Shown piece by piece: positions 14,562 to 19,325 of a stretch of DNA of 19,325 bases. The first letter of the stretch is position 1. Each line of letters begins with the position of its first letter. The position numbers and the translations under genes were made by a program. This DNA comes from Oscillospiraceae bacterium (GTDB taxonomy: Bacteria; Bacillota; Clostridia; Oscillospirales; Acutalibacteraceae): contig CADBUK010000071.1 of the NCBI GenBank assembly GCA_902797915.1, positions 1 through 19,325 of the forward strand, in the 5' to 3' direction. The notes beneath the pieces are model-generated. The model searched no databases. It was not told the DNA's origin and saw only the letters and a list, made by a program, of their open reading frames with translations.

Positions 14562-14886
14562 TCTGCACCTCGTCAAACGCATTACCCGCCAGACGCGCGC
14601 CCTCCTCCAGTGCTTTGTAAAAGCCGAGCGGCTCCGAAACGGAATGGCTGTCCAGCTCGCGCAGCTTTTCAAGCGCACGGATACGGTCAAAAAACTTGAT
14701 TTCCATTCCGCCGCCTTTCGGGCGCTTAATCTCGCTTATGTTATAAAGATTGAGCTGCGGCAGCGTGTCAAGTATTTCCTCCTCATCTGCAAAAAGCAGG
14801 CGTACCGCGTCCTGTATTTCTCCGAAAGCAAGGCGCTTTAAACCTTCGCGGATTTCCTCCTCTGCAGATTTCTTCTTTCTTGCCAT
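14554..14886 (-). CDS. Phage terminase small subunit
   Basis: A 110-residue product beginning MARKKKSAEEEIREGLKRLA, with a helical middle and the EIKRPKGGGMEIKFFDRI segment typical of small terminases encoded next to this class of large subunit in Clostridia phages. It would recognise phage DNA and load the motor. No classical helix-turn-helix is obvious. The ATG at 14886 has GGAGG 6 bases upstream; the longer upstream frame has no ribosome site and crosses a hairpin. This is the first gene of the cassette and is preceded by two stem-loops. Confidence 0.82.
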   Translation of the reverse strand: MARKKKSAEEEIREGLKRLAFGEIQDAVRLLFADEEEILDTLPQLNLYNISEIKRPKGGGMEIKFFDRIRALEKLRELDSHSVSEPLGFYKALEEGARLAGNAFDEVQSE

Positions 14887-14917
14887 AGGCAACCTCCTTA
14901 CAAAATCAAAACAAAAT

Positions 14918-14940
14918 CCGAAGGGAAAAACTCCCTTCAA
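14918..14940 (-). terminator. Hairpin directly upstream of the small terminase gene
   Basis: Seven-base perfect arms GAAGGGA (14920-14926) and TCCCTTC (14932-14938) with a 5-base loop. On the minus strand the stem is followed by GGATTTTGTTTTGATTTTG, a broken T-run, ending at the AAGGAGG ribosome site. It may be a weak terminator or an attenuator in the leader of the phage operon. Confidence 0.5.
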
Positions 14941-14956
14941 CAATACCCTGTAAAAC

Positions 14957-14985
14957 AAAAAAATATAGCGCAAAAACGCTATATT
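14957..14985 (-). terminator. Intrinsic-terminator-like hairpin upstream of the phage cassette
   Basis: A perfect 9-bp stem AATATAGCG (14962-14970) / CGCTATATT (14977-14985), with a loop of 6 bases. On the minus strand it is followed by TTTTT then GTTTT, forming a plausible intrinsic terminator 71 bases upstream of the small terminase start. It may block upstream transcription from entering the cassette, or form part of a leader needing antitermination. No good promoter is visible between it and the gene. Confidence 0.6.
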
Positions 14986-15106
14986 TTCCGAAATGTTATT
15001 CAAATTTTTTTAGTTATGCATAAAACGCGCATAATACGGACGGCTAAAAGTCGCCCATAATTCGCCCTAAGATATAAAGACGCATATTGAAGGGAGCGGA
15101 GTTGAA

Positions 15107-15235
15107 GTGTTTCCCATAAGCATTGAACAGCAAATTAATTTGCCGAAAAAGAGGCTGAACGCAAAGGAGGAAGAACTTGAGGGCTATACCGAGTACAAAA
15201 CAAAGGTTAAGCACAAGATAATTCCGTTCATATAG
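15107..15235 (+). pseudogene. C-terminal fragment, possibly isoprenylcysteine carboxyl methyltransferase family
   Basis: A plus-strand frame of 42 residues ends in TAG at 15233-15235, with a terminator directly after. The final part, with EEELEGYTEYKTKVKHKIIPF, resembles the C-terminal end of ICMT/DUF1295-type membrane methyltransferases (pattern EEkLL..ElxGYxEYxxKVxYRxIPFxW), where this segment follows the last membrane helices. The upstream domain, membrane helices and a plausible ribosome site are missing, so I read it as the tail of a gene whose 5' part was replaced. The family call is from remembered pattern and is tentative. It may mark the insertion boundary of the phage cassette. Confidence 0.4.
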
Positions 15236-15237
15236 AA

Positions 15238-15273
15238 ATAAAAAAGGCAGGGATGAAAATCCCCGCCTTTTTT
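15238..15273. terminator. Bidirectional intrinsic terminator
   Basis: The stem 15246-15254 / 15259-15267 (one A.C mismatch on the plus strand) has a 4-base loop and is flanked by AAAAAA on the left and TTTTTT on the right, so it can end transcription on both strands. It separates the plus-strand fragment from the minus-strand DtxR-type gene. Confidence 0.88.
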
Positions 15274-15307
15274 CTATACGTATTCCGTTTAATATTACTC
15301 TGCCAGA

Positions 15308-15676
15308 TTACTTATGCTCTTCCATATGTTTTTTTATGGCGTTAAAGGTAGTGTCGCTGATATAGTGTTCTATACGGCAAGCGTCATCAGACGCCGTTTT
15401 TTCATCAACGCCGAGGTTCATAAACATTTTTGTAAGCACGGTGTGGCGCTCATAAATACGCTGTGCCTCCGTTTTACCCTGCTTTGTAAGAATAATGCTG
15501 CCGTTATCGTCAACGGTAACCATTCCGCGCTCGGTAAGCAGGCTGATACCCCTTGTAACAGACGGCTTGGCAAAGCCCATATATTTGCTGACGTCAATTC
15601 TCCTGACCGTATCCGATTTTTGAGAAAGAATATAAATGGTTTCAAGATACATCTCGCTTGATTCTCTGTCCTTCAC
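15308..15676 (-). CDS. DtxR/MntR-family metal-dependent transcriptional regulator
   Basis: A 122-residue protein with an N-terminal winged helix (SSEMYLETIYILSQ; VDVSKYMGFAKPSVTRGISLL-like recognition region; ERGMVTVDDNGSIILTKQG wing) and a C-terminal dimer/metal domain (ERHTVLTKMFMNLGVDEKTASDDACRIEHYIS). His and Glu residues in the latter (EH near 77-78 and EHYIS near 103) are the expected manganese or iron ligands. The SH3-like third domain of DtxR is absent, so it is of MntR size. It represses metal uptake genes in the family; no transporter gene is next to it. The start is GTG at 15676 with AGGTG 5 bases upstream. Transcription ends at the terminator after 15273. Confidence 0.88.
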   Translation of the reverse strand: MKDRESSEMYLETIYILSQKSDTVRRIDVSKYMGFAKPSVTRGISLLTERGMVTVDDNGSIILTKQGKTEAQRIYERHTVLTKMFMNLGVDEKTASDDACRIEHYISDTTFNAIKKHMEEHK

Positions 15677-15710
15677 AAAATCACCTCATTAGTTCATTAA
15701 AGTCAGTATT

Positions 15711-15739
15711 ATGGTATCACAAATAAGTTAAGATTGCAA
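15711..15739 (-). promoter_or_regulatory. Putative promoter of the DtxR-type gene
   Basis: TTGCAA (15734-15739) and TACCAT (15711-15716) on the minus strand are separated by 17 bases, 35 bases upstream of the GTG start. The boxes are only partial matches to consensus. I found no clear palindromic MntR operator over it. Confidence 0.4.
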
Positions 15740-15796
15740 GAATTGAGGCTTATTATCCTTTAGAACAGGTGGGCTTCGGGAAGCGTCCTTTAAAAT

Positions 15797-17647
15797 TTAG
15801 CCTATGGTAACATTTGTTGCGGGTATGAACTGCTGCGAATCCGCGGCGTTAGCCGAAACCGTTACGCTGTCGCCCGTTGAAATAAGAAGCACCTGCATAC
15901 AATCCGAAACGGAGATGTAATAATAAGCGCCGCCGTCAAGCTGGATATAGTAATAGGTGTTGCCGTCATTAACCGAGGTTTTAATATCGGTTACGGTGCC
16001 TGTAATCTCGGTTGCCGCCGGCTGTTGAGCGTCATCGGTCTGAGCGCCGTCAATAACGCCTTCGCCGTTTTCGTCAACCTTATAATCATCGGCATTAGCC
16101 TCGCTGCCGACAATGCCCTTATCCTTTAACGCATTGATATAGTTTTCAACCGCGGCGTTAAGCGCGTTAATATCGCTCTTTTCCTCATCGGAAACGCCCC
16201 TGCCGAAGATAGTTTTATCCGCCAGATTAACAAGCGCATAGCCCTTGATTGTATAGCGGTCGCCGTAGAAGGACATAAAGTAGGTGGGCTGTCCCTCAAT
16301 GTCAAGCAAAATCGGGAAGGTGGCGTGGTAGCCGTAGTTCTGAACAGCGTCCTGAGCGGATTCAACAGCGGAGTATTCCGTTGCGCCGCCGATTTCATAA
16401 TAACGGGTTTCCTTGGTGCGCTGGTTGCAGAGGATGAAGCCGAAGTTAGAGGTGGTTGAATCCTCGGACGTTACGCCCGTGTAAACCCAAACGTCGTCAT
16501 TGAGCGCGATGTTACCGCTGCCGCTTGAAGCAACATTAACGTCGTTCTGGAAGATAATTGAGTTCCAGAAGCCGTTTGAAAGCTTGCCGTAATAATTATA
16601 CTGCTCAATAACAAGGTTTTCGCTGTAAACAACGTCAATCCAGTTAAGGTTTGCGTCAGTTCTGACGGTTTCAATATCATAATAATTGCTTTCGCCCGTA
16701 AGCGCGTCAGTAATAACTACGCCCTTAACGTCCGTGCCGCCGAAAAGACCGATGGTTTTATCAAGCACGGGGGTAATCCAGTACGGGTAAGCGTTATCGT
16801 CAATCTCAAGATTAGGAGTGTCAAGAAGCGCGGTCGGGTACTGGAAACGCAGGTGGCGGATAAGCTTTTCGTTAAACAGCTCCGACGGAGAATACTTAAT
16901 ACCCTCGCCGAACTCATTAACGCAGTTTACAACATTAACCTTTTGGCTTACAAGGTCAATAACCATATAAGCGGGCAAGCCGTTCTTTGTGTTATTAACC
17001 CACTTGAAAAAGTTTGCATATTCAAGATAAGCAACGCGTACAGGCGAGCCGTTATAGTTAATCTGGGTTGAATTTGAGGTTACAACGTACTGGCTCTTGT
17101 ACTCAACAAGATTACCGAGCTGCTGGTCCGCAAGCACCTTAGAGGTCTGCTTGTCCAGGCGGGGTACCTCGTCATAATGAATATCCGCAAAATCCTCTGT
17201 AAAATCGCTGCTTGAAACGGTCATAAGCTCGCTGTAGGTCTTTGCGCGGAAAAGCTGCGCGCCAACAAGCCAGCCGACAAACATAACAAACACGATTGCA
17301 ACAACAATTGCAATAGGCACGATTGACTTTTTCTTAACGTATTCACGGCGCTCAATCTTTTTGTTTGCCCCGCAGAGCAATGCAAAAATCAGCACAAACA
17401 TTGCAATCAGAATAATAACGAAGGAATAAAGGGTTGTGTCGTGAAAATTCAGCGCGGGCAGCATCATATAGTAAAGCGCGCCGCCGCCGATAATTGTAAG
17501 AATAACCGAAAGAATTATGTTTAAGGCAAGGTGGGGCGGTGTAACAACAGCCTCAACCTCGTCGCTTTTAGGCCACTTGAATTTAGCTTTAAAATCCTTG
17601 ATAACCTCATCGGCGTCATAATTCATATTAGGGATTTGTTCGCTCAT
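15797..17647 (-). CDS. Membrane protein with three N-terminal TM helices and large extracytoplasmic domain
   Basis: A 616-residue protein of unknown function. The cytoplasmic N-terminus (about 38 residues) is followed by TM helices at about 40-62, 73-93 and 109-131, then a long soluble region rich in Tyr, Asn and beta-prone segments that should lie outside the cell. It has an Ala/Gly/Asp-rich linker (about 525-555) and ends in a small beta-type domain (TEITGTVTDIKTSV, YYYIQLDGGAYYYISVSD) that looks like an OB fold. No catalytic motif is recognised. The ATG at 17647 has AAGGAG 6 bases upstream; an alternative ATG lies two codons upstream. A terminator separates it from the lipoprotein gene upstream, so it probably has its own promoter or depends on read-through. 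Confidence 0.8.
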   Translation of the reverse strand: MSEQIPNMNYDADEVIKDFKAKFKWPKSDEVEAVVTPPHLALNIILSVILTIIGGGALYYMMLPALNFHDTTLYSFVIILIAMFVLIFALLCGANKKIERREYVKKKSIVPIAIVVAIVFVMFVGWLVGAQLFRAKTYSELMTVSSSDFTEDFADIHYDEVPRLDKQTSKVLADQQLGNLVEYKSQYVVTSNSTQINYNGSPVRVAYLEYANFFKWVNNTKNGLPAYMVIDLVSQKVNVVNCVNEFGEGIKYSPSELFNEKLIRHLRFQYPTALLDTPNLEIDDNAYPYWITPVLDKTIGLFGGTDVKGVVITDALTGESNYYDIETVRTDANLNWIDVVYSENLVIEQYNYYGKLSNGFWNSIIFQNDVNVASSGSGNIALNDDVWVYTGVTSEDSTTSNFGFILCNQRTKETRYYEIGGATEYSAVESAQDAVQNYGYHATFPILLDIEGQPTYFMSFYGDRYTIKGYALVNLADKTIFGRGVSDEEKSDINALNAAVENYINALKDKGIVGSEANADDYKVDENGEGVIDGAQTDDAQQPAATEITGTVTDIKTSVNDGNTYYYIQLDGGAYYYISVSDCMQVLLISTGDSVTVSANAADSQQFIPATNVTIG

Positions 17648-17675
17648 AAGCATCTCCTTATATAATGAAAATATT

Positions 17676-17706
17676 ATAAAAACAGGCTCGGCACAAGGCC
17701 GAGCCT
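17676..17706 (-). terminator. Intrinsic terminator after the lipoprotein gene
   Basis: A perfect 9-bp GC-rich stem (17684-17692 and 17698-17706, 5-base loop) is followed on the minus strand by GTTTTTATAATATTTT. It lies 18 bases past the lipoprotein stop and 37 bases before the start of the membrane-protein gene. Confidence 0.88.
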
Positions 17707-17723
17707 TTAAAGTCATTCAGTTA

Positions 17724-18707
17724 TTAAACTCTTGTTATACCCTTTGCGCTCTTGAGATATTCGTCAGAAGCAGGATAGTGGTTAACATAAGAAATTGTGA
17801 GAGTTGCGCTCTTATCCTTAATAACCGCGATAGAAGCGTGGGTTACGTTAACAACGGTTTCCATATCGTAATCAGCCTCAACGATTTCCTTTGTAGCGGT
17901 GTTAATCTTGATTGTACCTGTACCGCCCTTGTATGTTACCTTAACATTTTCTTCTGCGGTGCCCTGAGTGAAGGAAACAGCGTCAATGCTTGCAACAACG
18001 CCGCTGATATCGCCGAGAACCTCGAAGAAACGACCCTGTGAGTCATCGCCGCGGGTACTCATTTCAGCAGCCTTAGGCTGAATCTGAATAGTGATAGTGC
18101 CGTCGCCGTTATCGGTTACGTTTGCAGCAAGAATATCCTCGCCTGAGAACTCGGTTGTTCTGAAGTCGTGATCAGCCTTCTTGAACTCATCCTCAGAGTT
18201 GTTATCAAGGTCAGGATTTCTGTTATAGCAAGGAACAAGACCGTAAGTGTTCGGTGAGAACATATTTGAAACGATACCCGGAACGAGCTTGTTAACAACT
18301 GCGTTAGCAGAACCGTCGATAATAACATCGCCGATAGTCATATTCTCATCGCCGAGCAGCTTATAGAAGGTTACGGTATTGCCCTGGTCGTCAATATACT
18401 GAGCGGTAAGGCTCTTAGTATAATCATAAGCTTCCTTATAATAGTTAGCAACGTCATCAAGTGAGCTGAACTCTACGCCGCCGTAAGTGCCGGCTTCAAA
18501 TTCCTTTTCAAGAACAACGGGATCGCCTGCTGCGTCAGCGTCATCACCTGCGTCAGCGCCGCCGTCCTTCCAAGAGCCGTCCTTAACCTCTCTGATAGCT
18601 TTGATTGTGCCGTTAGTTACATAGTTGATTTTTGCGCAGCCTGTAAGTGAAAAAACAAAAGCTGCAACAAGCACAATGCAAAGAATTGCCTTTAAAGTTT
18701 TCTTCAT
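17724..18707 (-). CDS. Putative lipoprotein of unknown function
   Basis: A 327-residue protein with a clear lipoprotein signal peptide: MKKTLK, a hydrophobic segment and lipobox LTGC with Cys24. A short Asp/Ala/Gly-rich linker (about 47-62) leads to a soluble extracytoplasmic part with helix (LDDVANYYKEAYDYTKSL) and many beta strands towards the C-terminus (GTGTIKINTATKEIVEADYD; ATLTISYVNHY). The general look is of uncharacterised Oscillospiraceae lipoproteins; I recognise no enzyme motif or solute-binding signature. The ATG at 18707 has AAAGGGG 8 bases upstream. Divergently oriented from the zinc-ribbon gene and followed by a strong terminator. Confidence 0.8.
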   Translation of the reverse strand: MKKTLKAILCIVLVAAFVFSLTGCAKINYVTNGTIKAIREVKDGSWKDGGADAGDDADAAGDPVVLEKEFEAGTYGGVEFSSLDDVANYYKEAYDYTKSLTAQYIDDQGNTVTFYKLLGDENMTIGDVIIDGSANAVVNKLVPGIVSNMFSPNTYGLVPCYNRNPDLDNNSEDEFKKADHDFRTTEFSGEDILAANVTDNGDGTITIQIQPKAAEMSTRGDDSQGRFFEVLGDISGVVASIDAVSFTQGTAEENVKVTYKGGTGTIKINTATKEIVEADYDMETVVNVTHASIAVIKDKSATLTISYVNHYPASDEYLKSAKGITRV

Positions 18708-18766
18708 TTTATGTACCCCTTTCAAAATACGAAATACGCACAAACATTTTGTTACTACTTTAATTT

Positions 18767-18795
18767 ATTATAAAATTACCGAAAAGTCAATACAA
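18767..18795 (-). promoter_or_regulatory. Promoter of the lipoprotein gene
   Basis: On the minus strand TATAAT (18767-18772) with TTGTAT (18790-18795) 17 bases upstream. An alternative -35 box TTGACT (18785-18790) would need a shifted -10. Both place the start site about 55 bases before the ATG. Confidence 0.6.
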
Positions 18796-18851
18796 AAAAA
18801 GAAATTAAGCAAATAATATAAAGAATTTTACAAATTTTAACCAATATAATA

Positions 18852-18880
18852 TTGTCATTTTTACCCCCGTGTGATATAAT
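18852..18880 (+). promoter_or_regulatory. Promoter of the zinc-ribbon membrane protein gene
   Basis: TTGTCA (18852-18857) and TATAAT (18875-18880) on the plus strand with a 17-base spacer. Transcription would start near 18887, about 30 bases before the ATG at 18916. Confidence 0.85.
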
Positions 18881-18915
18881 TTTAAAAAATATTCAGGAAA
18901 TAAGAGGTATTTGCT

Positions 18916-19325
18916 ATGAGATGCAAAAACTGCGGCTCTTTAAATGAGGAAGGAAGATATATCTGCCAGAACTGCGGCTCTCCCCTTTTTGACGAGGATG
19001 AGCAGATTCCCGACGATACTGCGGAAAACGGCGTTAACGGCAGCGAGCCTGACGACGACGGCGGCGACGAAGACAACAAAAAAAGCATTATTATTATCGT
19101 TGTTCTTTCGGTTATTCTTGTTGCGCTGATTGCGGGAATAGTCGTTTCGGCGGCGCACAAAAAGCACGCTGAAAACACTACCGAATCAACAAGCATTTCC
19201 GAAATTTCATCAGTTGAGAAAAGCACTACCAAGGAAACCACCACCGAATCCACCACCAAGGAAACAACTACCGAGGCAACAACAACCACCACAACTACCA
19301 CTACCACAACCACCAAGGCTAAGGA
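18916..19325 (+). CDS. Zinc-ribbon membrane protein with Thr-rich extracellular stalk (3' end cut by window edge)
   Basis: The frame is open from ATG 18916 to the window end, 136 codons without a stop. A zinc ribbon with Cys3, Cys6, Cys17 and Cys20 (two CxxCG halves) starts the protein, followed by an acidic linker (about 26-54), a single TM helix at about 57-80 flanked by KK, then a Ser/Thr stalk with repeats of TTKETTTES type and a run of about eleven Thr. The topology would place the ribbon in the cytoplasm and the stalk outside, leading to a domain beyond the window. AGAGG lies 8 bases upstream. An overlapping antisense frame (18882-19316) of Val repeats is a shadow. Function is unknown; the layout is common among uncharacterised Clostridia surface proteins. 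Confidence 0.82.
   Translation, partial: MRCKNCGSLNEEGRYICQNCGSPLFDEDEQIPDDTAENGVNGSEPDDDGGDEDNKKSIIIIVVLSVILVALIAGIVVSAAHKKHAENTTESTSISEISSVEKSTTKETTTESTTKETTTEATTTTTTTTTTTTKAK

Larger units (their letters stand above)
4317..14886 (-). mobile_element. Compact prophage-like head and baseplate cassette lacking sheath, tube and tape measure
   Basis: Seventeen consecutive minus-strand genes run from small terminase to fibre with overlaps or very short gaps (except gaps of 12, 18 and 25 bases around the capsid genes and 24 before the fibre) and no frameshift. Gene content is packaging, head, connector and contractile-type baseplate. The order matches the Bacillus PBSX/xkd-type myophage layout, except that the block normally coding sheath, tube, chaperones and tape measure between connectors and the LysM protein is missing. 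No integrase, excisionase, repressor, replication, holin or endolysin gene is seen, and I find no convincing att repeat. Codon and base usage look like the flanking chromosomal genes. It could be a deleted prophage or a domesticated particle locus. Confidence 0.85.
14887..15307. other. Intergenic region between phage cassette and DtxR-type gene
   Basis: This 421-base stretch contains the two hairpins, the truncated plus-strand fragment and the bidirectional terminator listed separately. I see no intact gene, no integrase, no tRNA and no clear minus-strand promoter for the phage operon. The part 14990-15100 is A/T-rich with a few short repeats that I could not assign. Confidence 0.6.

Noticed and set aside
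4317..14886. Classification as an R-type tailocin or type VI-like injection system
   Set aside because: Those keep sheath and tube and lack terminase and capsid; this locus shows the opposite combination.
14931..15097. Ten-base inverted repeat TTGAAGGGAG (minus strand near 14931-14940, plus strand near 15088-15097)
   Set aside because: Short enough to arise by chance, and one copy is already part of a hairpin.
15717..15796. Possible terminator after the 616-residue membrane-protein gene
   Set aside because: Only a 5-bp GCTTC/GAAGC pairing with a 2-base loop and no T-run is present, so I do not call it.
18882..19316. Minus-strand frame of 144 codons rich in Val
   Set aside because: It is the antisense of the Thr-codon repeats of the plus-strand zinc-ribbon gene, which has promoter, ribosome site and recognisable domains.

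Overview
The window looks like a chromosomal segment of a mid-GC Gram-positive gut anaerobe (Bacillota, Clostridia; an Oscillospiraceae/Ruminococcus-like host is my inference). The reasons are a leucine T-box leader, strong AGGAGG-type ribosome sites with frequent TTG starts, lipoproteins with LTGC/FTAC lipoboxes, a TnpV-type transposon remnant, and a zinc-ribbon membrane protein with a Thr-rich stalk. I see no tRNA, rRNA or CRISPR array. Almost everything is on the minus strand, so transcription runs from high to low coordinates; the exceptions are a 5'-truncated fragment near 15.1-15.2 kb and the partial gene at the right edge.

Layout from the left. 1-486 is a flavodoxin-like lipoprotein cut by the window edge. 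498-967 is scar tissue: a short reading frame resembling a piece of an iron-containing alcohol dehydrogenase, and a truncated tnpV. 1108-3935 is leuB and leuA, led by a consensus promoter (4266-4294) and a T-box riboswitch with terminator (about 3984-4200). 4317-14886 is a compact, uninterrupted phage cassette. 14887-15307 holds two hairpins, a gene fragment and a bidirectional terminator. 15308-15676 is a DtxR/MntR-type regulator. 15797-18707 carries a three-TM membrane protein and a lipoprotein. 18916 to the right end is a divergent zinc-ribbon membrane protein, open at the edge.

The phage cassette is the main point of interest. In transcription order it encodes small terminase, large terminase, portal, protease-scaffold, a decoration-like protein, major capsid, three connector or neck-type proteins, a 36-residue ORF, then a LysM baseplate protein, gpD-type hub, gpV spike, gpW/gp25, baseplate J, gpI and a short fibre. 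Most junctions overlap or nearly abut, and every reading frame is intact. The contractile sheath, tail tube, tail chaperones and tape measure, which normally lie between the connectors and the LysM protein, are absent; the 36-residue ORF sits at that junction. No integrase, repressor, replication or lysis gene is present in the window. It may be a cleanly deleted prophage, or a domesticated particle-forming locus (for example gene-transfer-agent-like or a tail-less capsid system). The sequence alone cannot decide, but intact frames argue against simple decay.

The leu genes form a biosynthetic unit controlled by uncharged tRNA-Leu. The last phage gene ends only 22 bases before the -35 box of that unit with no visible terminator, so read-through into the leucine leader is possible.
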